A stretch of DNA of 64,000 nucleotides from Colocasia esculenta (taxonomy: Eukaryota; Streptophyta; Magnoliopsida; Alismatales; Araceae). A program made the translations under genes and the position numbers. Below the pieces are notes generated by a model. That model made no database searches. It worked only from the letters and a program-made list of their open reading frames with translations, and was not told the DNA's origin. Of this stretch, positions 46,818 to 58,571 are shown piece after piece; position 1 is the stretch's first letter; each line of letters begins with the position of its first letter. The DNA is taken from assembly GCA_014218235.1 (NCBI GenBank), contig CM024761.1, positions 92,563,648 to 92,627,647 on the forward strand, written 5' to 3'.

Positions 46818-47525
46818 ACTTTCCTTGGAAACTGGAAATAATTTAACCTTTTATGCAAAAACTATATGGTATATCAAATGGTGACATGTGGAAGGACAAG
46901 TCAAGCTTGTCTGAAAACTATCATTATGCATGAGGGAAATCCTCCGCCAAGTATCAAGTAGTCTTTCTTGCATAAAGGTCATCAAATCATAATAATTGAG
47001 ATTGATAACTTCTCTTTTGAATAAAATGCCTGTGTCTATACTGTGATTGTTTGCTCATACCCATATTTTTATGTGTTTGTTAATTCTTAATGACTGAATG
47101 CAAAATGTGTGCATAATCAATTGTGTATCATTTGCATATCATATATTCTAGTCATGCACACATTAAGAGGGAGCACATAACTAAGGGGAAGTGATTGCTT
47201 TTGAAAAGGAGGCAACGGTGCTAGTACATAAGTTGTCATGAATCAAAGTGCAAAATTGGTCAGACTTGATGAGCACTGTGAGTGGAGGTTTTTGTTGAGA
47301 ATCATATCGACACATAATTGGTGTTGTGTCGAACCAGTTCACTATTCTGAGACTAAAAGTGATCATTATCAACATCCTGTGTCGACACTCAACAAATCTT
47401 GTTTCGACACATCTCTTCTTTGCTTGACATCAAATCTTTCAAACCCCTGCCAGACATATTCATTTGATATTTTTTATGTTAAAAAAGAAGAATATTTACT
47501 TTGATGAATTTTGACTAAGTCAATA
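46818..47525 (+). other. Copia-2 3' non-coding region, truncated by unit A
   Basis: No coding domain. Purine-rich stretches AAGAGGGAGCAC (47164) and CTAAGGGGAAG (47181) could be polypurine tracts, but the sequence after them does not match the 5' LTR start. Paired TCGA palindromes occur at 47304-47410. Confidence 0.5.
47304..47410. repeat. Third paired-palindrome array
   Basis: Variants of GTGTCGACAC start at 47304, 47326, 47379 and 47401: steps 22, 53, 22. Confidence 0.85.
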
Positions 47526-47818
47526 TGTAATGACCCGACCTCTCGGACCGCCGCTAGGGACCCTAAAGTTCGCGTCGCCACCCACGGATTCGAAGACCTG
47601 GAAGGGTTATAAGAAATAGTCTAGTGAGATATGTACTGATTTTAAATAACTATAACAATATAACAACTGTACAACGTGTCCCAAGTAAAAGCACAGGTAC
47701 AAGAAGAAAGGTGCAGTCCTTAAGGGGCATACCCCGAGAACTTGCAAAGCACAACTCTCAACTCACTCAGGTACAAGAGCTCACAACACTCGCTCTCACT
47801 ACTGCTGACAACACACGG
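47526..47818 (+). repeat. Unit A, left part (LTR-like)
   Basis: Starts TGTAATGACCCGACC directly after Copia-2 sequence. Its first 190 bp match the reverse complement of about 59825-60011. It continues at 56927 after the GAG-only element (duplication CACGG at 47814-47818 and 56922-56926). Confidence 0.75.
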
Positions 47819-50800
47819 TGTAGCACCCCGGAAATTTTAATTACATAAAAATTCAAATCAATGGAAATAAATAATTTCCATAATATCGGAGTATTTAAAA
47901 CATACGTACCATTATCGTATGTGCTAAAACACATCAGAAAATTTCGTAAAAATTATAAATCAACCCTAAACATTATTACTAAATGTTTCACAAAGAAATT
48001 TGTGCCAAGAAAAATTAGATCATCCAAGTTTAAAGTGTTTCGCGACTTATTATCGTAATTCATGAATAAGTCGGAAAATCATTATCACACGTACTTGGAT
48101 GAGTCAGAAAATTAAATAAAAATCATGTATGGGCTTCAAATAATATCTTCTAATGACCCATCAAGAAATTTGGTTCAATAAAAATCATTTGGGCTAGGTT
48201 TAAGAGTTATTGCGACTGATTGTCTAAATAAGGAAACAAGTCGGAAAACCGTTAACATGGAAATACGACGCAATAAAAAATTAAATAAAAGTGTTGGGGA
48301 GACTTCCAACATTATATATTGATGACCCATTATCATAATCGGGCCAATGGACAATATTTGGCCCAAAAATCAAATGAAGCTAGAAAATACATAGAAATTC
48401 GTAACCATAAATAAGCTGAAATTAAAAAGAGGCAATTAGAGTTGAATTGGGATGCAATCATGCATTCATGGCAACCCAAATTCGTGCCTAACTATGAGAG
48501 GAGGTTTCCTAATGCCTCACACACTCAAAGGGAGGAGGAAATCATCAAAAATAGGAAACCAAACATGCCAATCCCGAAATCCTCTTTTCCTAGTTATAAT
48601 AGGACTCCTAAACACCATGGTTACTTAAATACTCTTCACCCAAACCCTAGGAACGAATTTAGAACTTGCTAGGGTCGTGTGGAAGAGCTCTTGGTGGCTG
48701 AGGAGCTGTGGAACGACCACAAGAAGCCGCTCTTCTTCCCCTTCTCATCTGCTGCGACCTGCACAAACCACTCTCTTGAAGTCGACCAAAGGTAGGCTTT
48801 CCCGTTCTTCTTATTATTCACATGATTTGAGACCGAATTAGACTAAATCATCAACATAAAAGTTCTTCTACTTGTAGTCTCGATCATCTTTCATGTTCAA
48901 CGTTTTGTCTAAAACTCTTTAGTTAGAGAGTTATGAACCCCGTAAGAGAGTCATGCATAATACTGTGTTTTCGGGTTTGCAGTTAGCCTTAGGTTCTTCC
49001 TGTTTTGCTTGAGATTTAAGACCGAAGTAGGTCAAGCCTCCAACATGAAAGTTCTTGTATTAATCGATATGGTCATCTTTCATGTTAAATATTTTGCTTA
49101 AAGATCATTATTTAGGGAGTTATAAACTTCGTAATAGAGTCATGCATGATACTGCGTTTTCTGGTTGCATTTAACTTTCACTTACTCATGTTTTTCATAA
49201 GGTTCAAGACCGAATTAGGTTAAAACCCCAACAACAAAGTTCTTATACTAGTTGTACTTGTCATCTTTTATGTTAGACATTTTGTCCAAATATCAGTAGA
49301 TCTCATGTTACAAGTCTAACATGTAAGTCACCATGAAGTCATGCATGTTTAGGGCTTTACCATGTTCTTCCTGTATTTCATGCAATTAGTGACCGATTCA
49401 GACCCAGCCCACAACACAAAAGTTCTTTCAATAGATGTGCTCGACATTTTCTATGTTGTGAGTTTTGTCTAAAGATCAGCATATAGAGAGATATAGGCGT
49501 TTCATGAATATCACCCTGTGTCAAATCATGGTAGTCTGAACCAAGAGCATGTCAGATCCATGTCGGGCTCAGGCGCAGACCCTGTGAACGCGACGGCCCG
49601 ATATGTCGCATTCTGAGGTCGGGTCGCGACAGTACCTCTGTCACGTTCTGGTTGCGATAGTACCCATGTCGCCTTCTGCCTTCCTGATCTGACGACCCCG
49701 TCGCCTTCCTTATAGGGATATGTCGCGATCTCAGAACTTTACCTGAAACCATGTGTTTTCATGCATAGTTTTCCGCATATACCCAAGATCTGTTTAAGTA
49801 TGATATTTACTGTGTAGGTTGCATGTCTTGGGTCTGATCATTACATGATTGTTATTTAATGACTTAAAAAGTGTTAAACCCATTTAAAAGCTTTAATTAC
49901 ATGAATGCTATTCTAAGTGCTCCTTAAATGTTATGATCCATTCATGTTTCTTGTGATTTAATCTTCCTACTGTTCTTCCACGTTTAAATGATAATGGTTA
50001 TCATAAAATCTTGCAAACCATGACTTGTTAAAGTGCATAGTTTTATTCCATGTTATATTGTCAAGTGCTTCCTGCGAGTTTGAGACCGATGGTTTGAGAA
50101 TTGAGACACGCGTACCGCACTACACACTAGCACTGTTAGGTAGCCTTTTCTTGGGAAATTGGAAACTCTCTACCGGTCATTCCGAATCGGTAGACTAGCG
50201 ACCTTTTCACCAAGGCCTCCGTAAATCTCCTCTACCATGGATTCCCACATGGCCGACGAGTTGGTTGTACCATTGAAGTTCCCTGGAGATAGCGTGCACT
50301 TCCTTTCTCTTCTTGATCTCGTGAGTGTGACTTACAAACTAGACTAAAGCCATTAATGTAAAGATTGAACGAAAGTATAAATTGTACCGTTATGCTGCCG
50401 AATTTATCTCTTGACCATTGTTCTCATGAAATCATGTTCAATTTAATTATTACTTCTTCTCATCATCATCATGAACATGACATTACACATGCTACGTTTT
50501 GAAACTCTCATTGGCCATTATTAATGACTGTGGGTATCTACATTTAAAAATTTACATGAGATGCTGACAGGGCACGGCGTGTGTCCAAGGGCTCCAATCT
50601 AGCCCCAATGACGGCGAGTCATAGATATACTGTTAACCATGGGGTATAATGATTACTGGCGTTGCATCTGCGCTGGGAGTACATTCTTGCTTGTTGAATG
50701 ATAGATACATAACCACATACACGTGTCCTGGTGTACATTCTTGATGGATCTTTTCTTGGTGTACATTGGTGTCTACGTGCCTGATTAGTGTTACTTGATC

Positions 50801-51499
50801 GTGCTTGTGAAATCTTGCTTGCTTGATATGGCCATTCTGCATTTAATGCAATTAGTGATATCTTGCGTTCTTGACATCAAGTGAATTCTTGCGTGCTTGT
50901 ACAAAGTGATCTATTGCTAGTTCGATCTTGTCATCTTGTTCACAAATCTCGTTCTATCATAATCACTCTCTCTAGCTTGTTTTATATATCATGTTTTAAC
51001 GAGTTTTATTCGTACTTGCATATCATTCATCGTACTTGCCTAGTTCTAAAATGTTAATCACTTATATCATTGCCCGCACATTGAGATATAAATCCTACTG
51101 GGCTAGTTTGCTCATTCCCTACTTTTACCCAATCTAGGTGACTATGAAGTTCAAGAGGAAGAGCAAGTCGAGGATGGGAATGCGTCCGAGTGATGAGCGT
51201 TCCAACTATGAGTCTAGTTATAGTAATTTGCTTTGAGAGTTAGAACATGTAGTAGGAAGTGAGAAGTATTATGTACTTTCCTTTCATTGAGTCTTAGTCC
51301 TGTAATAGTTTCTATTTGAAATACAATGAGCTGAGATTTGATTACAATTTATATTGCGTTCAACATATGGGCCCTATTGTGATGTTGTGTTGATATACAT
51401 TTAGTGCGTGCTAGCTAGAGGCTTATTTGCCGACTGTCCACGTCTCGGAATATCGACTCGAATTAATACTATCCACTGCGTAATTCTCGGGACGTGACA
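47819..51499 (+). repeat. GAG-only element 5' LTR
   Basis: Begins TGTAGCACCCCGG and ends GGGACGTGACA. It contains four degenerate tandem units of 183-189 bp (starts 48831, 49020, 49208, 49391), each with GACCGA, AAGTTCTT, a TTTTGTCTAAA-like stretch and usually CATGCAT, and a GTCGC-rich stretch at 49590-49735. Confidence 0.92.
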
Positions 51500-51505
51500 G
51501 TTTAG

Positions 51506-51518
51506 TGGTATCAGAGCC
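51506..51518 (+). promoter_or_regulatory. GAG-only element primer-binding site
   Basis: TGGTATCAGAGCC, seven bases after the LTR, matches the initiator tRNA-Met primer site. Confidence 0.93.
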
Positions 51519-51736
51519 TAGGACTACCAAATAGGATATGTCTCAGGGATAGGAGATACCTATGGAACCTAGGTCATGGAAATTAAATATAGTACCCGGT
51601 GAGAATGGGTAGAGACTGGGAATAGGTCAGAAGGAATTAAACACTCCTACCCATTGACTCTTAAAATAAATCTAGAGACATTAATTGGTTTCCATCCTTT
51701 TCTCAGGAACCCTCATAACACTCTCACTCAACTATA

Positions 51737-52773
51737 ATGGCTCGCAACCAGTGGCAAGCTATGCAAGACACTGTGGCTGGACTTACTCAGGCTCTGCAAA
51801 ATGTAGTTCAGGCTGGAAATCAGGCTGGAGCTGCAAGGAACGGAGCTGGTGATCTGCACCGAGATTTTAGGAGTTTAAACCCTCCTCGTTTCTCTGGATC
51901 CCCTGACCCAGATGAAGCAGAAAATTGGCAAGAGGAGATCGAAAGGATTTTCCAAGTAATGCAATGCACCAATAGGGGAAAAGTGGTACTGGCCACTTTC
52001 CAATTTACTAAGGATGCTCGAGCATGGTGGAAGGCCACGTCGGCCCACCTACCAAACATAGAAGAACTAGAGTGGGCCGGATTCCTGGAGATATTCCGAG
52101 GAAAGTATTTCTCTGAGAGAGTCAAGGAGAAGAAGGCAGCAGAGTTTGCCACACTAAAACAGAAAGGGATGTCCGTGGCTGAGTATGAGGCTCAGTTCGC
52201 GCATCTTGCCGTGTATGCCCCACACCTGGTGGGAACTGAAAGGCTGAAGGCTAACCGTTTCATGGATGGGCTCAGGCCCATGTTCATTGAAAGGCTCGGA
52301 CCACACAACATTCAAACTTACACTGAGATGGTCCAAAGAGCTCAGCTGGTAGAAGACACTATGGCTAAGGTGGAAGGCATGAGGGGGAAGGACATCTCAA
52401 AGCCGACCTTTATAAAAAGGGGAGCAGTCGATACAACTGGAACTTTCCCCAATAACAATAATAATAACTACAACAACAAAAGGCCAACCACTGGGAAGGA
52501 CTATGGCATGGAGAAAAAGATCAAGGTAGAAGAAACAAAGACGGTGGAATATTGTAACTTTTGCAACAAGCCTGGGCACCAAGCGGACAAGTGCTGGAAG
52601 AAGGCCGGGCTTGCTTACGATGTGGGAGTCATGAACATCGTATACCGAACTGTCCCATGCTAAAAGACCAAGCTGGAAGGAACCAAGGAGTGGTAAAGCG
52701 TCAGGGACGGGTGAATGCAATGACGCAAGTGGAGCTTCCGGAAGGAGGTATGATTGTTAAACCCATAGATTGA
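51737..52773 (+). CDS. Gypsy-type GAG of the GAG-only element, one frameshift near the end
   Basis: The ATG at 51737 opens 308 codons to the stop at 52661-52663. The order is a Gln/Ala-rich N-terminus, Retrotrans_gag capsid core with NPPRFSGSPDPDEAENW, AWWKA and FLEIFRGKYF (about residues 48-125), then MSVAEYEAQFAHLAVYAPH and FMDGLRPMFIERL, an Asn-rich linker and a first CCHC knuckle CNFCNKPGHQADKC (about 52557-52598). In the next frame a second knuckle CLRCGSHEHRIPNC continues to the stop at 52771-52773, so a one-base loss near 52610 separates the knuckles. The core is intact and could still form particles and bind RNA. No protease motif follows. Confidence 0.85.
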
Positions 52774-53097
52774 TCTTAAGATGCTTTTCTTATAAGTACA
52801 TTTCTAAGTGGGGGAGATCATTAAGGAGAAATTAGAAAAGGAATAATCTAGTGGTTATACCCTAGTTCAACTGGAGGATTAAGATGGAGTTATAACAACT
52901 GTGAAAGGAAAACAGGAGTGGAAGGAACCAAATCAATAATACGGTGGCTATAGGTGTAGATGTTGGACTAGCATCCACGATGTTGAAACAAGTTAGAGGA
53001 ATTAAATCTGAAACGACCTCAAGGTAGGATCATAACTTTCAAAATCCAATTAATGATCAATGAATTTGGGGACCAAATTCTCTTAAGTGGGGGAGGG
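52774..53097 (+). other. GAG-only element 3' internal region and polypurine tract
   Basis: Non-coding, with GTGGGGGAG at about 52808 and GTGGGGGAGGG immediately before the 3' LTR at 53098. The first may be a remnant or alternative purine tract. Confidence 0.75.
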
Positions 53098-56000
53098 TGT
53101 AGCACCCCGGAAATTTTAATTACATAAAAATTCAAATAAATGGAAATAAATAATTTCCATAATATCGGAGTATTTAAAACATACGTACCATTATCGTATG
53201 TGCTAAAACACATCAGAAAATTTCGTAAAAATTATAAATCAACCCTAAACATTATTACTAAATGTTTCACAAAGAAATTTGTGCCAAGAAAAATCAGATC
53301 ATCCAAGTTTAAAGTGTTTCGCGACTTATTATCGTAATTCATGAATAAGTCGGAAAATCATTATCACACGTACTTGGATGAGTCAGAAAATTAAATAAAA
53401 ATCATATATGGACTTCAAATAATATCTCTAATGACCCATCAAGAAATTTGGTTCAATAAAAATCATTTGGGCTAGGTTTAAGAGTTATTGCGACTGATTA
53501 TCTAAATAAGGAAACAAGTCGGAAAACCGTTAACACGGAAATACGACGCAATCAAAAATTAAATAAAAGTGTTGGGGAGACTTCCAACATTATATATTGA
53601 TGACCCATTATCATAATCGGGCCAATGGACAACATTTGGCCCAAAAATCAAATGAAGCTAGAAAATACATAGAAATTCGTAACCATAAATAAGCTGAAAT
53701 TAAAAAGAGGCAATTAGAGTTGAATTGGGATGCAATCATGCATTCATGGCAACCCAAATTCGTGCCTAACTATGAGGGGAGGTTTCCTAATGCCTCACAC
53801 ACTCAAAGGGAGGAGGAAATCATCAAAAATAGGAAACCAAACATGCCAATCCCGAAATCCTCTTTTCCTAGTTATAATAGGACTCCTAAACACCATGGTT
53901 ACTTAAATACTCTTCACCCAAACCCTAGGAACGAATTTAGAACTTGCTAGGGTCGTGTGGAGGAGCTCTTGGTGGCTGAGGAGCTGTGGAACGACCACAA
54001 GAAGCCTTCTTCTTCCCCTTCTCATCTGCTGCGACCTGCACAAACCACTCTCTTGAAGTCGACCAAAGGTAGGTTTTCTCGGGCCAAACCTTAACATATC
54101 CTATACCAATGTGTAGAGCATCAAGTTAACTTTCATTTCCCACTGGTTTCATCGAATTTCATTTAGTAGATTTTGAATTATAAGCGTTTTTCCAAAGTCG
54201 CGCACTGTTAGAGCTTTTCCCGTTCTTCTTATTATTCACACGATTTGAGACCGAATTAGACTAAATCATCAACATAAAAGTTCTTCTACTTGTAGTCACG
54301 ATCATCTTTCATGTTCAACGTTTTGTCTAAAACTCTTTAGTTAGAGAGTTATGAACCCCGTAAGAGAGTCATGCATAATACTGTGTTTTCGGGTTTGCAG
54401 TTAGCCTTAGGTTCTTCCTGTTTTTCTTGAGATTTAAGACCGAAGTAGGTCAAGCCTCCAACATGAAAGTTCTTGTATTAATCGATATGGTCATCTTTCA
54501 TGTTAAATGTTTTGCTTAAAGATCATTATTTAGAGAGTTATAAACTTTGTAATAGAGTCATGCATGATACTGCGTTTTCTGGTTGCATTTAACTTTCACT
54601 TACTCATGTTTTTCACAAGGTTCAAGACCGAATTAGGTTAAAACCCCAACAACAAAGTTCTTATACTAGTTGTCCTTGTCATCTTTTATGTTAGATGTTT
54701 TGTCCAAATATTAGTAGATCTCATGTTACAAGTCTAACATGTAAGTCACCATGAAGTCATGCATGTTTAGGGCTTTACCATGTTCTTCCTGTATTTCATG
54801 CAATTAGAGACCGATTCAAACCCAGCCCACAACACAAAAGTTCTTTAAATAGATGTCCTCGACATTTTATGTTGTGAGTTTTGTCTAAAGATCAGCATAT
54901 AGAGAGATGTAGGTGTTTCATGAATATCACCCTGTGTCAAATCATGGTAGTCTGAACCAAGAGCATGTCAGATCCATGTCGGACTCAGGCGCAGACCCTG
55001 TGAACGCGACGGCCCGATATGTCGCATTCTGAGGTCGGGTCGCGACAGTACCTCTGTCGCTTTCTGGTTGCGACAGTACCCATGTCGCCTTCTGCCTGCC
55101 TGATCTGACGACCCCGTCGCCTTCCTTATAGGGATATGTCGCGATCTCAGAACTTTACCTGAAACCATGTGTTTTCATGCATAGTTTTCCGCATATACCC
55201 AAGATCTGTTTAAATATGATATTTACTGTGTAGTTGCATGTCTTGGGTCTGATCATTACATGATTGTTATTTAATGGCTTAAAAAGTGTTAAACCCATTT
55301 AAAAGCTTTAATTACATGAATGCTATTCTAAGTGCTCCTTAAATGTTATGATCCATTCATGTTTCTTGTGATTTAATCTTCCTACTGTTCTTCCACGTTT
55401 AAATGATAATGGTTATCATAAAATCTTGCAAACCATGACTTGTTAAAGTGCATAGTTTTATTCCATGTTATATTGTCAAGTGCTTCCTGCGAGTTTGAGA
55501 CCGATGGTTTGAGAATTGAGACACGCGTACCGCACTACACACTAGCACTGTTAGGTAGCCTTTTCTTGGGAAATTGGAAACTCTCTACCGGTCATTCCGA
55601 ATCGGTAGACTAGCGACCTTTTCACCAAGGCCTCCGTAAATCTCCTCTGACCATGGATTCCCACATGGCCGACGAGTTGGTTGTACCATTGAAGTTCCTG
55701 GAGATAGCGTGCACTTCCTTTCTCTTCTTGATCTCGTGAGTGTGACTTACAAACTAGACTAAAGCCATTAATGTAAAGATTGAACGAAAGTATAAATTGT
55801 ACCGTTATGCTGCCGAATTTATCTCTTGACCATTGTTCTCATGAAATCATGTTCAATTTAATTATTACTTCTTCTCATCATCATCATGAACATGACATTA
55901 CACATGCTACGTTTTGAAACTCTCATTGGCCATTATTAATGACTGTGGGTATCTACATTTAAAAATTTACATGAGATGCTGACAGGGCACGGCGTGTGTC

Positions 56001-56921
56001 CAAGGGCTCCAATCTAGCCCCAATGACGGCGAGTCATAGATATACTGTTAACCATGGGGTATAATGATTACTGGCGTTGCATCTGCGCTGGGAGTACTTT
56101 CTTGCTTGTTGAATGATAGATACATAACCACATACACGTGTCCTGGTGTACATTCTTGATGGATCTTTTCTTGGTGTACATTAGTGTCTACGTGCCTGAT
56201 TAGTGTTACTTGATCGTGCTTGTGAAATCTTGCTTGCTTGCTTGCTTGATATGGCCATTCTGCATTTAATGCAATTAGTGATATCTTGCGTTCTTGACAT
56301 CAAGTGAATTCTTGCGTGCTTGTACAAAGTGATCTATTGCTAGTTCGATCTTGTCATCTTGTTCACAAATCTCGTTCTATCATAATCACTCTCTCTAGCT
56401 TGTTTTATATATCATGTTTTAATGAGTTTTATTCGTATTTGCATATCATCATCGTACTTGCCTAGTTCTAAAATGTTAATCACTTATATCATTGCCCGCA
56501 CATTGAGATATAAATCCTACTGTGCTAGTTTGCTTATTCCCTACTTTTACCCAATCTAGGTGACTATGAAGTTCAAGAGGAAGAGCAAGTCGAGGATGGG
56601 AATGCGTCCGAGTGATGAGCGTTCCAACTATGAGTCTAGTTATAGTAATTTGCTTTGAGAGTTAGAACATGTAGTAGGAAGTGAGAAGTATTATGTACTT
56701 TCCTTTCATTGAGTCTTAGTCCTGTAATAGTTTCTATTTGAAATACAATGAGCTGAGATTTGATTACAATTTATATTGCGTTCAACATATGGGCCCTATT
56801 GTGATGTTGTGTTGATATACATTTAGTGCGTGCTAGCTAGAGGCTTATTTGCCGACTGTCCACGTCTCGGAATATCGACTCGAATTAATACTATCCGCTG
56901 CGTAATTCTCTGGACGTGACA
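53098..56921 (+). repeat. GAG-only element 3' LTR
   Basis: Near-identical to 47819-51499, but with about 140 extra bases at roughly 54075-54215 between short similar sequences (GGTTTTCTCGG and AGCTTTTCCCG); a few other single-base and 4-base differences (for example an extra GCTT repeat near 56232). Confidence 0.92.
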
Positions 56922-56926
56922 CACGG

Positions 56927-57416
56927 TGCCATAGCCGCCTCCGCAACCTATCCGACACCGAGCTCCCGTGACGATGAGCCCCTAGCTGAAGGAAGTTGGG
57001 GGGGGGGGTGAGCCTCGCGAACAAGGGTACTACAAAGTATGATTCGACTACTAAGTAGAAACCAACCTACAACAGTGTACTACTAAGCGGAAACTACCCT
57101 AGAAAGCTGTAAAGCGAGGAACACCTACAGTAGGGTACTACTAAGTAGCGGAATAGAATAGTTCAATGCCACGACCACCAACCAAGGTCGTGACGCACAC
57201 ACGACTCCCGTAGAAACCAATGGAGTCGGGCACAAACCGGAAGCAACCCTCGGCACACCCGCCGAGACCATGCAACAACTAGGTGAGAACGACATCTCAC
57301 CACAAGCACGACCACCTCAGACCTTCACAAGGCTGAGGGCTGACAAACAGAACCACCTCGGACCCCGGACACACCACGACGTCGGGAAGCCACACGCGCT
57401 GGTGCCACCACAGACT
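56927..57416 (+). repeat. Unit A, right part
   Basis: GC-rich. Matches the reverse complement of about 59413-59820: shared blocks include GTAAAGCGAGGAACACC (57111) and CGACCACCTCAGACC (57308). Ends CCACCACAGACT. Confidence 0.72.
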
Positions 57417-58166
57417 TGTAAGACCCGGCTTCCCGACTTTCCGTCCAGTGTCTGGGATGACTGGCCACTAACGCGTCCAGGCTAGGCGATGCGTTAGTGT
57501 CACATCGGGGGTGCCCGACACGACAGTCATCCGTGTCGCGGCGAGCGTGTGCGTTGCGTCGTTGTCGCGCCCTGTGTCTCTGTCGCGTCTTCGTGTCGTG
57601 CCCAGTCAACGGGTCGTGACTGCTTTCTGTCGTGTCGGTCGTCTGACGCCTGTCAGAGTGGCAGGCGTGTCAGTACGGTCTGTCGCATTGTCACAGTGTC
57701 CCTGGGGTACGCGTTCATGTCACGGTCTGTTGACCCGTCATGTTAAGGTGCTTAACGCGACGAAGCAGTCCGTCGTGTCCTGGGTGCCGAAGGCTAAAAG
57801 CCTTGGCCGGCTACCCCTTTCCCTCTCTATCCGCCTCTTCTCTTTCCCCCTCTTCTCCAGCAATGGGGAGGTTCCCCTCCGGTGATCGGGGCGTGGTGGT
57901 GCCGGCGGGCTCGTGCAGAGCGGTGGAGCGGCGTCGTGGAGCGAGGAGGAGGTGGCCGAGCATCGTGAAGGACGTTCGTGGGTTCGGTTCTTCGTGAAAG
58001 GTAGGGACTTCTTGTGCCCTTTTCGATCCGGGTGGATTGGGAGCCCCTCGGGGTTTATAGATAGCTTTACTACTTTCCCCATGCTCCCCTCCCCCCTTGT
58101 GGTGTGTTTGTATGGTTTGTGGGCGGCCAGGGATTGAGGATCCCGTTGGTCTGCCTCTCTGCTAGT

Positions 58167-58350
58167 GTCGCGACGGCTCGATGCATCATGACATCAGAAG
58201 AGGCGTCAGCCCTGTCCGGTGTGACCTTATCGCGACATGATTGGCGGTCGCGATAAGGGCGCTGTCGCGACGTGTTTCTTGGTCGCGACAAGGCTGTCAC
58301 GGTGCCCTTCCTCGTCGCGATGGTGTCGTGACGGCCTTGGGGGTCGCGAC
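58167..58350. repeat. GTCGCGAC motif array in unit B
   Basis: GTCGCGAC or one-base variants start at 58167, 58229, 58247, 58264, 58282, 58314, 58325 and 58343, several 17-18 bp apart. Degenerate versions occur in arm 2 at about 61085-61290. Confidence 0.75.
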
Positions 58351-58534
58351 AGCACCTGTGTTGCCTCGGGTGCTTCTGTGGGCCCGGTTGTGTGTCGGCG
58401 TGTGCCCCAGTGCAAGCTTTGCCCTTAGGACCTTCTGGTAGGGAACACGGCAGGTTACCTCCCTGCGTTCAGTGATTGAAGGTGACACCTTCGTGGCCGT
58501 GTCCTGACAGTGGTGCTAGGAGGGTCGCGTTTGT

Positions 58535-58571
58535 CTAATAATCGATTGACTAGCGGTCAATTGATTATTAG
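58535..58571. repeat. 37-nt palindrome, copy 1
   Basis: 17-bp arms around a 3-nt centre, CTAATAATCGATTGAC-type left arm, with two arm mismatches. AT-rich within GC-rich surroundings. Confidence 0.9.

Larger units (their letters stand above)
10764..47525 (+). mobile_element. Copia-2 LTR retrotransposon, interrupted by nested insertions and truncated at its 3' end
   Basis: The 5' LTR runs from TGTTGGATC at 10764. It is interrupted by a TRIM and by Copia-1, and resumes at 41136 to end in TTTCA at 41155. A tRNA-Met type primer-binding site (41158), gag, protease, integrase, RT and RNase H follow in Copia order. A LINE fragment interrupts gag. The element is cut at 47525 by unit A before a recognisable 3' LTR. 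With insertions removed the LTR is about 1.29 kb, the same length as the solo LTR at 39003-40296, which supports the reconstruction. Confidence 0.78.
47819..56921 (+). mobile_element. GAG-only Gypsy retrotransposon (TR-GAG type), 9103 bp
   Basis: LTRs of 3681 bp (47819-51499) and 3824 bp (53098-56921) start TGTAGCACC and end GACGTGACA and are flanked by CACGG. The 1.6-kb internal region holds only a PBS (51506), one gag (51737-52773) and a purine tract GTGGGGGAGGG (about 53087-53097). There is no protease, RT, RNase H or integrase, so it must be mobilised in trans. LTRs are nearly identical apart from a 140-bp length difference, which suggests a recent insertion. The solo LTR at 36365-40896 is an older member. 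Confidence 0.92.

Noticed and set aside
47192..47525. Start of the Copia-2 3' LTR after the purine tract CTAAGGGGAAG
   Set aside because: The sequence after it does not match the 5' LTR start TGTTGGATC, so the boundary could not be supported.
47861..48058. 65-codon frame repeated in both LTRs of the GAG-only element
   Set aside because: Its identity in two places follows from LTR duplication. It has no domain and is interrupted in the older solo LTR.
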